Shown here: positions 9,050 to 17,895 of the stretch, piece by piece
Layout: each line of letters starts with the position of its first letter
Position numbering within the stretch: position 1 is the stretch's first letter
Origin: Clostridium bovifaecis
Lineage (GTDB): Bacteria > Bacillota > Clostridia > Clostridiales > Clostridiaceae
NCBI GenBank assembly: GCA_009738435.1
Contig: CP046522.1
Location: 2,821,249-2,885,248 of the forward strand
Length of the DNA: 64,000 nt
Direction: 5' to 3'
Translations under genes and position numbers: made by a program
Notes under the pieces: model-generated
What the model saw: only the letters and a program-made list of their open reading frames with translations
Database searches by the model: none
What the model was told of the DNA's origin: nothing

Positions 9050-9820
9050 TTATTTTTCCTTAGCTATAATAACCTTTACACCCATTTTCCTTATCTTACT
9101 TACTTCCTCATCCGGAGCTTCCCAGTCTGTAATTAGCAAATCTAGTTCTTCTGCATCTAAGGTTCTAGAAAAAAATTCAATACCTATTTTATCAAAGTTT
9201 GCAAGGCATATTTTTCTTCTTGACACCTCCGCTACTGCCCTTTGAAAAGCAGAGCCTTCTGGAGTAGAAGTGCTAAGTCCATGTCTTGCTGAAAATCCTC
9301 CTCCTGTTAAAAATGCCACATCTATTCTTAGTGTTCTTATAAATTCTGTGGCTAAAGCATCAATTATTCCTTCTTCATCCCTAATCTTTCCGCAAACTAT
9401 GTAAGTTTCTACATTGTTTAATACTTTAAGTTTTTCAGCAATAGTGAGTGAGTTTGTAATTACAGTATAATTTCTATCTAATGGCAAATATTTAAGCAAA
9501 ATATAATGAATGCTAGCTCCGCCTATGAATATAGTATCTCCTTGCTCTATATATTTTACTGCAAGTTTTGCAATAGCATTTTGATGCTCTGTTCCTTCAC
9601 TATATCTTACCTTATTATCTACAGGAAATCTTCTAACCTTAGAAATTGGTATAGCGCCTCCATGAGTTCTTTTTAAAAGCCCATGTTCCTCCATAACAGT
9701 AAGATCTCTTCTTATAGTATCTATAGATGTTCCAAATTCCTCAGCCAAATCCTTTGCAAATATTCTTTCCTTTGACTTTAAGGCAGTAAGTATCATCTCC
9801 CGGCGTTCCTCAGCAAACAT
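9050..9820 (-). CDS. DeoR-family transcriptional regulator
   Basis: A 256-residue DeoR regulator. The N-terminal helix-turn-helix reads RREMILTALKSKERIFAKDLAEEFGTSIDTIRRDLTVMEEHGLLKRTHGGA in part, and the sugar-phosphate-binding DeoRC domain follows (DTIFIGGASIHYIL, VITNSLTIAE, FLTGGGFSARHG). The ATG at 9820 is preferred over an upstream GTG that overlaps AAAGGTG. It heads the aminotransferase unit, which suggests control by a phosphosugar. Confidence 0.87.
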   Translation of the reverse strand: MFAEERREMILTALKSKERIFAKDLAEEFGTSIDTIRRDLTVMEEHGLLKRTHGGAIPISKVRRFPVDNKVRYSEGTEHQNAIAKLAVKYIEQGDTIFIGGASIHYILLKYLPLDRNYTVITNSLTIAEKLKVLNNVETYIVCGKIRDEEGIIDALATEFIRTLRIDVAFLTGGGFSARHGLSTSTPEGSAFQRAVAEVSRRKICLANFDKIGIEFFSRTLDAEELDLLITDWEAPDEEVSKIRKMGVKVIIAKEK

Positions 9821-9829
9821 TACTCTCAC

Positions 9830-10000
9830 ACCTTTCTTGCTAAGTTACAAACTTAAGTAGACACCCCAAGTTTCTGATTTGGAGGTGGCCGCTTAAGCAG
9901 AAAGCCTAAATCTATGATTTAGTGCAAATCGCTTACTCTTTGAATACTCCTCTGACAAAAGGAAGAGGAGTTTCATATATAATGTTATCATGTTTATGCA
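9830..10000 (-). other. Structured leader of the DeoR/aminotransferase operon
   Basis: As RNA from the minus strand, this gap folds well by eye. An ACTCCTC/GAGGAGT hairpin and a CTAAATC/GATTTAG hairpin come first. Next is a long imperfect stem: 9852-9869 (CTTAAGTAGACACCCCAA) against 9879-9897 (TTGGAGGTGGCCGCTTAAG). No T-run follows, so it is not a simple terminator. It does not match riboswitch cores I know, including glmS. The rest of the gap up to 10218 holds the divergent greA upstream region and no clear gene. Confidence 0.45.
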
Positions 10001-10218
10001 GTTTTGTTAATAGTTTTTTGCGCTTTTTTTCGAGTTTGTAATGTTTTAATTTAAATAGAGTTTTAAAACAGGCATAAAGCAGTAAATTATAGAGATTATG
10101 CTGTGGATTAATCTAAATCTTTCTGAATTATTTTATTATTTGCAATCTTCGTGTAAATCAATCACCAAATATGGTATTATGTTCTTATAATAATTTCATA
10201 AAAGGAACAGAGAGGAAG

Positions 10219-10701
10219 ATGTTTAAATTGTATAATTTTCTTACTGAAGAAGCTATAGATAAATTAAAGGATGAAATTGAATATAGAAAAGTAGTGGTAA
10301 GACGGCAGATAAACGAAGATCTTAAAGAAGCCAGATCTCATGGAGATCTCAGTGAAAACTTTGAATATAAGTCTGCTAAAAGAGACAGGGCTAGAAATGA
10401 AAGCAGAATACGTTATCTTGAAAGAATGATAAAAACAGCCAAACTTATAAAAGATACCACCTCTAAAAACGAAGTTGGTATTGGCAAAGTGGTTTCAATT
10501 AGATTTCTGGCCGAAGGTGAAGTTGAAGAGTTTACAATAGTGACTACTGTAGAATCAGATCCTTTAAACAATAAAATAAGTATTGAATCTCCTTTAGGTC
10601 ATGCTATATACAAACACAAGATTGGAGAAGAAATCGCTATTACATCTCCTCAAGGAGAATATTCAATTGTAATCGAAAACATTAAGTGCAAAACCGTATA
10701 A
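10219..10701 (+). CDS. greA: GreA/GreB-family transcript cleavage factor
   Basis: A 160-residue protein with the GreA coiled coil and basic patch (ARSHGDLSENFEYKSAKRDRARNESRIRYLERM, in part) and the C-terminal FKBP-like domain (SPLGHAIYKHKIGEEI). It rescues backtracked RNA polymerase by stimulating transcript cleavage in the secondary channel. The ATG at 10219 follows AGAGGAAG; an upstream ATG in frame lacks a site. It is not next to a lysS or dus gene as greA often is, so it may be a paralogue. Confidence 0.82.
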   Translation: MFKLYNFLTEEAIDKLKDEIEYRKVVVRRQINEDLKEARSHGDLSENFEYKSAKRDRARNESRIRYLERMIKTAKLIKDTTSKNEVGIGKVVSIRFLAEGEVEEFTIVTTVESDPLNNKISIESPLGHAIYKHKIGEEIAITSPQGEYSIVIENIKCKTV

Positions 10702-10728
10702 TAATTACCTAGTACGGTTTTCTTTAGT
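10690..10728 (+). terminator. Terminator of greA
   Basis: AAAACCGTA and TACGGTTTT flank a 14-base loop and are followed by a T-rich stretch. The left arm includes the last codons of greA. Confidence 0.7.
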
Positions 10729-10845
10729 TTTTATCTTTTTTTAATTAAATTCAATTATAACTTCGTATTTAAAATAGTCCAAGCTTATGGTTTAATTGTT
10801 ATGAAATATATATCTAATATAACAATAACAAGGAGATGAGTAAAA

Positions 10846-11919
10846 TTGTACATAAAGTTGCTGTCTAATTTAAAGGAATATGTAGAAAACTTGGCCATCA
10901 GCCCATCAGAAAAATTGATGTTACTTGTTGGAGAAGATTCTTCTAAGGATTTAGAGGAGTTAATGACTTATTTAAAGAATAAAAATATTAATTTTTTTGG
11001 CGGAATTTATTCAAAACTTCTAGTAGGTAGTTCATCTTGCTCGGAAGGATACATAATTCAAAAATATGAACCCATATATGACGCCTTAGTTTTTCCTCAT
11101 TTAATGAGATTTAAGCTTGATCCTCAAAACTTAGAAGGCTCCACAGCTATAATTCTAGTAGACGGATTATCTAGTATGATGAAGGATCTTACAGATACTG
11201 TTTATAATAAAGTCGGAAAGAACACTAAGTATATTGGTGGCGGAGCCGGCTTCTATGATTTAGTGCAAAGACCTTGTATTTTTAATAATAGTGGAATACA
11301 CAAAGATGCTCTTTATATTTGTATTGTTAAATCTGAGATTACTCTAGCAGTAAATCACGGCTGGAAAAAGCTCGATGGACCTTTCTTCGTTACTAAATCT
11401 AGAGATAATGTTTTATGCAGCTTGGATAATTACAGAGCTTTTGATGTATACAGGGATGTAATCGAAGATATAGAAGGAGTTCGAATCGGCAAAGAAGACT
11501 TTTTTAGCTTTGCAAAGGATCATCCTTTTGGAATATCAACTAGTGGCTCAGGCTTGATTGTAAGAGATCCTATATCTGTTAATGAAGATTATGAAATAAC
11601 CTGTGTTGCTGATATACCCTATGATAGCCAACTTTATGTTTTAAAAGGAGATTCAAACTCACTTTTAAGTTCCTCTCTAGAAATAGTAAAAAAGTGTTCA
11701 GCTAATGCACCTAGTTCATATATTCCTCTTTTATTTGACTGCATATCAAGGGCAATGTTTTTGAATGAACACTTTGATGAAGAACTTAAAAATATTCAAG
11801 ATAATCTAAAATACCCAGTAGAAGGTGCTTTATCTATAGGCGAAATCTCTTCCCATACAAATGGTGAATTGGTAATTCACAATAAATCAACTATTCTAGG
11901 ACTTTTAGAAACAAAATAA
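10846..11919 (+). CDS. FIST-domain sensory protein
   Basis: A 357-residue FIST_N + FIST_C protein. N-terminal FIST features are AIILVDGLSSMMKDL and YIGGGAGFYDLVQRPCIFNN. The C-terminal FIST signature is NHGWKKLDGPFFVTKS, then DNYRAFDVYRDVI, and it ends with GALSIGEISSHTNGELVIHN. The family is thought to bind small ligands such as amino acids and often feeds signalling systems, but no kinase or cyclase is fused or adjacent here. The TTG start is set by AAGGAGA ten bases upstream; an ATG nearby opens a frame of only ten codons. Confidence 0.78.
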   Translation: MYIKLLSNLKEYVENLAISPSEKLMLLVGEDSSKDLEELMTYLKNKNINFFGGIYSKLLVGSSSCSEGYIIQKYEPIYDALVFPHLMRFKLDPQNLEGSTAIILVDGLSSMMKDLTDTVYNKVGKNTKYIGGGAGFYDLVQRPCIFNNSGIHKDALYICIVKSEITLAVNHGWKKLDGPFFVTKSRDNVLCSLDNYRAFDVYRDVIEDIEGVRIGKEDFFSFAKDHPFGISTSGSGLIVRDPISVNEDYEITCVADIPYDSQLYVLKGDSNSLLSSSLEIVKKCSANAPSSYIPLLFDCISRAMFLNEHFDEELKNIQDNLKYPVEGALSIGEISSHTNGELVIHNKSTILGLLETK

Positions 11920-11928
11920 ATAAGAGTT

Positions 11929-12092
11929 AGAAATAATTTACGAAGTAATTTATTTCTAGTGGAGAAGCCTTAAAAGGCAGTGGAGATAGTGGAGCAGTGG
12001 AGAACTTTAAATGAGAGTATCTCTCCACTTTCTCCACTTTGCGCTTTAGCGCCTCCACTGCTCCACTAAGAAAATTGTGTCGCAATTTTCTT
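11929..12092. repeat. Composite intergenic repeat: palindrome - AGTGGAG words - palindrome
   Basis: The left end is an imperfect palindrome (AGAAATAATTTA, 5-base loop, TAATTTATTTCT; 11929-11957). AGTGGAG occurs at 11958, 11979, 11988 and 11996, and its complement CTCCACT at 12023, 12032, 12053 and 12061. AGTGGAGCAGTGGAG at 11988-12002 pairs perfectly with 12053-12067. A mini-hairpin GCGCTTTAGCGC sits at 12041-12052. The right end (12068-12092) is a near-palindrome of AAGAAAATTG type that overlaps the 3' end of the aminotransferase gene. Confidence 0.75.
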
Positions 12093-13256
12093 ATTTGTTG
12101 CATCTACAAATCTTTCTATTCGTTTTAGTGCCTCTAATATATTATCCATTGATGAAGCGTAACACGCTCTTATAAAACCTTCCCCACATTGCCCAAAGGC
12201 ATTACCTGGAACAGCCAAAACCTTCTCTTCCATTAAGAGTTTTTCGCAAAATTCATCTGAAGTTAAACCTGTAGATTTTATGCATGGAAATAAATAAAAA
12301 GCACCCTTTGGTTCAAAACAATCAAGCCCCATTTTTCTAAATCCATTAACCATGACCCTTCTTCTTCTATTATATTCTCTTACCATCTCTTCTACATCTT
12401 TATCGCTATTCTTCAAAGCTTCGATTGCAGCATATTGCCCGGTTGTAGGAGAGCACATGATTGCATATTGATGAATCTTTTTCATGGCATCTATAAGAAC
12501 TGGATGCCCACACACATATCCCATTCGCCAACCTGTCATAGCATAAGCCTTCGAAAAACCATTGATTACTATAGTTTTATCTACCATTTCTGGAAAACTA
12601 GCTATAGATACATGTTCCCCTTCATAAGTAAGTTCAGCGTATATTTCATCAGATATAACAATTAAATTTTTATCTTTTAAAATATCTACAATCGGCTTTA
12701 ATTCCTCTCTTGTCATAATAGCTCCTGTTGGATTATTAGGGAAAGGAATTATAACCACTTTAGTTCGCGGTGTAATAGCCTTTTCAAGCAGCTCTGGCGT
12801 AAGCTTAAATTCATCTTCAGCTCTAAGGTTTATTACTACAGGTGTAGCCCCTGTAAATGTTGCACATCCTTGATATGCAACAAAGCTTGGTTCTGGTATA
12901 ATTACCTCATCGCCAGGGCCTACTAATGCCCTGAGTGCTATATCTATACCTTCACTACCTCCCACAGTAACTATAATCTGATTATCTGCATTATACTTCA
13001 ATCCATATTTTCTACTTAAATAGGATGAAATTTCTTCTCTAAGTTCAATAAAGCCTGCATTAGAAGAATAGTGAGTATGCCCTTTTTCTAAAGAATAGAT
13101 ACCAGCTTCTCTTATGTTCCATGGTGTAACAAAATCCGGTTCACCAACTCCAAGAGATATAACATCCTTCATTTCATTTATCATATCAAAATATTTTCTT
13201 ATGCCTGAAGGAGGCATATTTTTAACCTGTGGTAGAATCATATCTTCAATTATCAT
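12066..13256 (-). CDS. Class I/II PLP aminotransferase
   Basis: A 396-residue fold-type I aminotransferase of the PatA/aspartate aminotransferase group. Visible are VGGSEGIDIALRAL, PNNPTGA, SDEIYAELTY and the PLP lysine motif SKAYAMTGWRMGY. The start overlaps the Lrp gene by four bases (ATGA), so the two are co-translated, and both lie behind a T-box leader. The last residues, KKIATQFS, are encoded by an intergenic repeat palindrome and are probably a late addition. The substrate is not certain; the T-box points to control by one uncharged tRNA, possibly tRNA-Ser. Confidence 0.87.
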   Translation of the reverse strand: MIIEDMILPQVKNMPPSGIRKYFDMINEMKDVISLGVGEPDFVTPWNIREAGIYSLEKGHTHYSSNAGFIELREEISSYLSRKYGLKYNADNQIIVTVGGSEGIDIALRALVGPGDEVIIPEPSFVAYQGCATFTGATPVVINLRAEDEFKLTPELLEKAITPRTKVVIIPFPNNPTGAIMTREELKPIVDILKDKNLIVISDEIYAELTYEGEHVSIASFPEMVDKTIVINGFSKAYAMTGWRMGYVCGHPVLIDAMKKIHQYAIMCSPTTGQYAAIEALKNSDKDVEEMVREYNRRRRVMVNGFRKMGLDCFEPKGAFYLFPCIKSTGLTSDEFCEKLLMEEKVLAVPGNAFGQCGEGFIRACYASSMDNILEALKRIERFVDATNKKIATQFS

Positions 13257-13732
13257 ATAAATATAGCCTCCCTATCATCCCTTATTTTTCCCTCGAATAT
13301 GGTTCCTTCTTCTTTATATTTCTTTAATATAAAGTGAGTTCCTGTACTTAAAACTCCTTCTTGAGTAGCTAGCTTTTCTGCCACAAAAAGGGCTACTTCT
13401 TTCATAGTCTTTCCCTCAACAATAACAGTTAAATCAAATCCTCCTGACATTAAGTAGCAAGCCTTAACCTCTTGAAACCTATATATTCTCTCTGCAACCT
13501 TATCAAAGCCTTCTCCTCTTTGTGGAGTTACTCTTACTTCTATTAAAGCTATAACACTATCTTTACTTGTATTTTCCCAATTTATTAAGGCTGGATACCC
13601 TAAAATAGTGTTATCTTCTTCATATTTTTTTATGGTATCCCTTACCTCTTCTACAGTTTTTCCTACCATAGCTGCAATTTCTTCTTCACTATACTTACTA
13701 TTTTTCTCAAGAATCTCCAAAATCTCTTCCAT
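13253..13732 (-). CDS. Lrp/AsnC-family regulator
   Basis: A 159-residue Lrp-type protein with an N-terminal helix-turn-helix (YSEEEIAAMVGKTVEEVRDTIKKYEEDNTILGY in part) and the RAM ligand-binding domain (ALIEVRVTPQRGEGFDKVAERI, GGFDLTVIVEGKTMKEVA). GGGGG precedes the ATG. It is the first gene behind the T-box leader and overlaps the aminotransferase, so it probably senses an amino acid related to that enzyme. Confidence 0.85.
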   Translation of the reverse strand: MEEILEILEKNSKYSEEEIAAMVGKTVEEVRDTIKKYEEDNTILGYPALINWENTSKDSVIALIEVRVTPQRGEGFDKVAERIYRFQEVKACYLMSGGFDLTVIVEGKTMKEVALFVAEKLATQEGVLSTGTHFILKKYKEEGTIFEGKIRDDREAIFI

Positions 13733-13767
13733 ACTGAATTACCCCCTAATTTATATTTTTATATAAT

Positions 13768-14063
13768 AAAAAAATCCTCCATCCCCATAAAGGGACGAAG
13801 GATCTTCGCGGTACCACCCTAGTTAGCGCTAAACAGCACTCTCTCTATTAGAACTAAACATTCTATTCCTCTGTAACGTGAGGGCACGTCTGTCTCTATT
13901 GTAAAAATTAAAAATTAATTTTTCTTTCTCGATAAGAAACTCGAGGGCTGCTTTTTACATAGCTCCATTATGGTGCTTTCACTATCCACCTACTCGCTTT
14001 GAATTCTCCCTATGTATACTCTTCCCTGTCATAATTTTTTCGTCTTTATAAATTTATTATTTT
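13768..14063 (-). ncRNA. T-box riboswitch upstream of the Lrp-aminotransferase operon
   Basis: The minus strand carries the conserved T-box AGGGTGGTACCGCG (13820-13807). It is followed by a terminator stem (ATCCTTCGTCCC with GGGATGGAGGAT) and eight T residues. Stem I begins GGGAAGAGTA, with the AGTA element, and TACATAG pairs with CTATGTA. Just after that helix comes AAAAGCAG, where the specifier codon should lie; AGC (Ser) followed by A is my best reading, with AAA or GCA possible. Uncharged tRNA should favour read-through into lrp and the aminotransferase. Confidence 0.92.
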
Positions 14064-14069
14064 CTATAT

Positions 14070-14099
14070 ATTATACTCGAAAGTAGTTTTAAAATTCAA
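14070..14099 (-). promoter_or_regulatory. Promoter of the T-box operon
   Basis: TTGAAT (14099-14094) and TATAAT (14075-14070) are 18 bp apart on the minus strand, just upstream of Stem I of the T-box. Confidence 0.6.
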
Positions 14100-14253
14100 T
14101 ATGTTTTTTCTTTTATTTTTTCTTAACTCTCATAATTGCATTTACTAATAGCTTTATAAATGATACCTGTCTAGGGACTATAGAATTTTGACAGTGATCT
14201 TTATCTGATATATACTACTATTTATAAATAAATCTAAAATTTAGGAGGTCAAC

Positions 14254-15210
14254 ATGAAAAATATAGTGTTTCTTAACCTATCAAAAATAAACTTTGATGA
14301 AAAATTAAATTTTGCATCCTTTAAAAGCCTCGGCAGTATCACTAAATACGATGCTAGCACTGATAAAGAAATTCTAGAAAGGGTTAAAGGTCAAAACATT
14401 GTTATCACTAAGGAATTGCCTCTTGGTAAAGATCTAATTTCCAAGTTTCCTTCCTCTGTTGAACTTATTTGCGAAGCTGGAACTGGTTATAACAATATAG
14501 ATCTTGAAGCAGCTAAAGAAAAAGGTATTGCTATATGCAATATTCCTGGTTACAGCTCTGAAGCTGTAGCTCAGCTAGCTATTACTTTTATGCTAAATTT
14601 AAGTTCTTCATTACAACTTCAACAGGTAATGATAAAGCAGAAGAACTTCACTAACTTTACACAGCACCTCAGTGTCCCTCATTTTGAAATGCAGAATAAA
14701 ATTCTTGGGGTAATCGGTGCTGGTAGCATTGGACAGCAAGTAATAAAGGTTGCTCGGGCTTTAGGAATGAAGGTTTTAGTGTACAGCAGAACTCCGAAAG
14801 AATGGAATGACTCAAATATTAAATTTGTCTCACTTGAAGAACTACTTAAAAATAGTGACTTTGTAAGCCTTCATTGTCCACTTACCCCAAATACAAAATA
14901 TATTATAGATAAAGATAGATTAACTATGATGAAGCCTTCTGCCTTTATCATAAATACCTCAAGAGGTGCTCTTATAAACGAAAAGGCCTTAATAGAAGCT
15001 CTTCACGAAGGAAAGATTGCTGGTGCAGCCCTAGACGTTCAGGATCCAGAGCCACCAGAACTCACAAATCCTTTATTTGAAATGGATAATGTAATTCTCA
15101 CTCCTCATATAGGATGGAAATGTATTGAATCAAGACAAAGATTAATAGACTTATTAGCTGACAACATTGATGCCTTTATTAAGGGAACTCCAATTAATAG
15201 AGTAGGATAA
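14254..15210 (+). CDS. D-2-hydroxyacid dehydrogenase (glycerate/phosphoglycerate dehydrogenase type)
   Basis: A 318-residue D-isomer-specific 2-hydroxyacid dehydrogenase. The NAD site is GVIGAGSIGQQV, and the catalytic Arg, Glu and His lie in NTSRGALI, DVQDPEPPE and TPHIGW. The length fits glycerate dehydrogenase or short SerA without a regulatory domain. AGGAGG precedes the ATG. It diverges from the T-box operon (190 bp from its promoter). A serine-synthesis role would fit a serine T-box next door, but that is inference. Confidence 0.85.
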   Translation: MKNIVFLNLSKINFDEKLNFASFKSLGSITKYDASTDKEILERVKGQNIVITKELPLGKDLISKFPSSVELICEAGTGYNNIDLEAAKEKGIAICNIPGYSSEAVAQLAITFMLNLSSSLQLQQVMIKQKNFTNFTQHLSVPHFEMQNKILGVIGAGSIGQQVIKVARALGMKVLVYSRTPKEWNDSNIKFVSLEELLKNSDFVSLHCPLTPNTKYIIDKDRLTMMKPSAFIINTSRGALINEKALIEALHEGKIAGAALDVQDPEPPELTNPLFEMDNVILTPHIGWKCIESRQRLIDLLADNIDAFIKGTPINRVG

Positions 15211-15382
15211 GAAAATTAGTTTAGGAGTGGAAAAATTCAGTGCTTTAGAAAGAAAGTTAAATCTATTAGTTTCTTCTTTTAAAATTAATAAACTTGCTAA
15301 TACTATATAGAGATTTGTAGTAATAAAGGTATTTAACTTGCTTCTTAAAAATATACTAATAGCCTATGAAAGAGGTAGCAGC

Positions 15383-16048
15383 ATGACAAAACTTACTTAT
15401 GAAGATATAAAAAACAATGAAGAAATTAAAACTTATATAAGGTCGGCAGATCAGCTATTAGAAACTTTAGGGATAACTAGACATGATTTTGGCCATGTTA
15501 TAAAGGTAGGCGAAACTGCCTCAAGGATACTATTAGCTTTTGGATATACTGAAAGAGAGATAGAACTAGCAAAAATAGCTGCACATATACACGATATAGG
15601 TAATATGGTAAACCGTGAGGAACACGCTCAAACTGGAGCTGCATTGTGCTTCAATATTTTAACAAGGTTAGGCATGGAACCCAAAGAAATTGCCTTAGTT
15701 GTCTCTGCTATTGGAAACCACGATGAGGGTACCGGATCAGCGGTAAACAGTATTTCCGCAGCACTCATTTTAGGAGATAAGTGTGACGTAAGACGAAGCA
15801 GAGTCCGAAACATTGATTTTTCTACCTTTGATATTCATGATAGAGTAAATTATGCAGTAGAACATTCAGAAGTACATATAAACAAAGACAATAGATCCAT
15901 TCTATTAGACCTAACTATAGATACTAGCATTAGTTCTCTAATGGATTATTTTGAAATTTTTCTTACCAGAATGGTTATGTGTCGAAAAGCAGCAGACTTT
16001 CTAGAGGCAAGGTTTGAGCTAGTTATGAATGGAACAAAAGTACTTTAA
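15383..16048 (+). CDS. HD-domain phosphohydrolase
   Basis: A 221-residue HD-superfamily protein. Metal ligands are visible as HDFGHVIKV, AAHIHDIGNM (the HD pair) and AIGNHDEGTG, followed by LGDKCD. The family cleaves phosphate esters of nucleotides, but the substrate is unknown. The ATG at 15383 follows AGAGGTAG; an in-frame upstream TTG has no site. The 170-bp gap before it shows nothing definite. Confidence 0.75.
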   Translation: MTKLTYEDIKNNEEIKTYIRSADQLLETLGITRHDFGHVIKVGETASRILLAFGYTEREIELAKIAAHIHDIGNMVNREEHAQTGAALCFNILTRLGMEPKEIALVVSAIGNHDEGTGSAVNSISAALILGDKCDVRRSRVRNIDFSTFDIHDRVNYAVEHSEVHINKDNRSILLDLTIDTSISSLMDYFEIFLTRMVMCRKAADFLEARFELVMNGTKVL

Positions 16049-16085
16049 AATTACGCAGCAACTTTAGCTAGGGACTTGAGCCTGA

Positions 16086-16204
16086 GTTAGACGCTAAAGC
16101 GTGAAGTTAGAGGTTAGAAATTTTAGTTTAGAGTTTAAAGTGGAAAGCTTATAGCGAGGAATTTTTTCCGTTTTCCACTTTAAGCTTTCCACTTCTTAAG
16201 TTTT
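16086..16204. repeat. Heptamer-word repeat with convergent hairpin terminator
   Basis: Seven consecutive 7-base words run from 16106 to 16154 (GTTAGAG, GTTAGAA, ATTTTAG, TTTAGAG, TTTAAAG, TGGAAAG, CTTATAG). A mini-hairpin ACGCTAAAGCGT lies at 16091-16102. The end of the array (16138-16151) pairs perfectly with TAAGCTTTCCACTT at 16181-16194, followed by T6 on the plus strand. It can terminate the HD gene and lies against the converging ABC importer. Confidence 0.65.
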
Positions 16205-17095
16205 TTATTGTTCTACTTTTCCACCTTCAATAACTATATCTTCTATGCTCTCAGCCCCGTAGGTATCTTTTAATGTTTCCTCATAAGCTTTGTGGACAAA
16301 GTTTTCTTTTCCTAAAGTTATAAGTTCAGAATTTATCCAGTCAAGAAGTTCTTTATTCCCCTTCGCAACAGCAGGTGCTATTGTATCTTCTCCTCCAAAT
16401 TTCGGTATAGTAACACTATAGCCAGGGTTTTTCTTTGCCCATGCAAGTACTTCTGTGTTATCATTAGCTATTGCATCACCACGTCCATCTTTTAATGCTT
16501 CAAATATTTCTGAGTATTGATCATACTTTACTAACTGTATACCTGGATGATTCTTTGTAAGATAAGTTTCTGCAGTTGTACCTTTTGCGATAATAATCTT
16601 CTTATCTTTCATTTCTTCAATAGAATTAATTGGAGCACTGTCTGGCGATACTAATCCAAGAGAAACCTTCATATACGGGTTTGCAAAATCTACCTTTTGT
16701 TTTCTTTCCTCTGTAACAGTAAAGTTTGCCATTATTATATCAACTTTGTTTGACTCCAAATAAGCTACCCTGCTTGCTGCATCAACTAGGACAAATTCTA
16801 CCTTAGATTCATCTCCTAAAAGGTCTTTTGCAAATCTTCTAGCAATATGTACGTCGAAGCCTTGACTTTTACCATTTGAATCTACATAGCCAAAAGGAGC
16901 TTTGTCACTAAATACTCCAATTTTAATAGTTCCACGTTTCTTAATTTCATCTAATGAGCTTGCTGTCACTTTTGATTCAGAAGACTCAGATTTACTATTT
17001 GCTGCTTCTGAGCTTGTTTTACCACAACCTACAAGACCTCCTAATATTATAGTGCCAGCCATAACTGCAGCTAAAAGTTTTTTCATTTTCTTCAT
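16205..17095 (-). CDS. Amino-acid ABC transporter, substrate-binding lipoprotein
   Basis: A 296-residue family 3 extracellular solute-binding protein. The signal peptide ends in a lipobox (LVGCGK, Cys24), and a serine-rich linker follows. The binding fold shows GTIKIGVFSDKAPFGYVDSNG, GFDVHIARR and IIMANFTVTEERK, typical of polar amino-acid binders. AAAGGAGG precedes the ATG. It is the last gene of a four-gene importer (two permeases, ATPase, binding protein). The ligand (Glu, Asp, Gln, Cys or similar) cannot be fixed by eye. Confidence 0.9.
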   Translation of the reverse strand: MKKMKKLLAAVMAGTIILGGLVGCGKTSSEAANSKSESSESKVTASSLDEIKKRGTIKIGVFSDKAPFGYVDSNGKSQGFDVHIARRFAKDLLGDESKVEFVLVDAASRVAYLESNKVDIIMANFTVTEERKQKVDFANPYMKVSLGLVSPDSAPINSIEEMKDKKIIIAKGTTAETYLTKNHPGIQLVKYDQYSEIFEALKDGRGDAIANDNTEVLAWAKKNPGYSVTIPKFGGEDTIAPAVAKGNKELLDWINSELITLGKENFVHKAYEETLKDTYGAESIEDIVIEGGKVEQ

Positions 17096-17113
17096 GTTAA
17101 CTTCCTCCTTTAT

Positions 17114-17857
17114 TTAATATTGAAATACATTTAAGAATTGTTTAGCTCTTTCTGTCTTTGGATTTGTAAAGAATTCCTTTGGCTCTGATACCTCGCAGAC
17201 ATTTCCTTCATCAACAAAAACTATTTTATCAGCAACAGATTGTGCAAAGTTCATTTCGTGTGTCACAATTATCATAGTCATACCCTGTTTTGCAAGGTCT
17301 AATATAACTTCCAAAACCTCTCTCACCATTTCAGGATCAAGAGATGCTGTTACTTCATCAAAAAGCATTATTTCAGGATTCATACATAAAGCTCTTACTA
17401 TTGCTATTCTCTGCTTTTGCCCTCCTGATAGCTCACGAGGATAGGAATTCTTACGCTCAAGCAAACCTACTCTATCTAGCAGCTGCTCTGCTTGTCTCAT
17501 CACTTCATCTTTTGATCTCTTTTGAACTTTTATTGGTCCTAAAAGTATATTTTCAATAACCGTCATATGTGGAAAAAGATCATAGCTTTGAAACACCATA
17601 CCTATTTTCTGACGAATTTCTTGCCAATTAACATCTTTATCTGCAAGGTTCTTGCCAGAAAACTCTATTCTACCTCCTTGAATATCTTCTAGTCCATTAA
17701 GACATCTAAGCAGCGTACTCTTTCCACATCCTGATGGCCCCAAGATAACTACAACTTCTCCTTTGTGTATGTTAAGGCTAATACCTTTTAGTATTTCTTT
17801 TTCTGAATATCTCTTCTCTAAATCATTTATCTTAAGCAATACTTGATTCTTTTCCAT
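17114..17857 (-). CDS. Amino-acid ABC transporter, ATP-binding protein
   Basis: A 247-residue ATPase of the GlnQ/HisP type. Walker A is GPSGCGKST, the signature LSGGQKQR, and Walker B IMLFDEVTASLDPE, followed by the H-loop VTHEM. GGAGGGAG precedes the ATG. It drives the polar amino-acid importer encoded with the adjacent permeases and lipoprotein. Confidence 0.93.
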   Translation of the reverse strand: MEKNQVLLKINDLEKRYSEKEILKGISLNIHKGEVVVILGPSGCGKSTLLRCLNGLEDIQGGRIEFSGKNLADKDVNWQEIRQKIGMVFQSYDLFPHMTVIENILLGPIKVQKRSKDEVMRQAEQLLDRVGLLERKNSYPRELSGGQKQRIAIVRALCMNPEIMLFDEVTASLDPEMVREVLEVILDLAKQGMTMIIVTHEMNFAQSVADKIVFVDEGNVCEVSEPKEFFTNPKTERAKQFLNVFQY

Positions 17858-17895
17858 ATGAATTATACTCCCTCCTTAGTTTTGCCACTTAGCTT

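Noticed and set aside
9830..10000. glmS ribozyme before the aminotransferase operon
   Set aside because: The catalytic core sequence is absent and no glmS gene follows.
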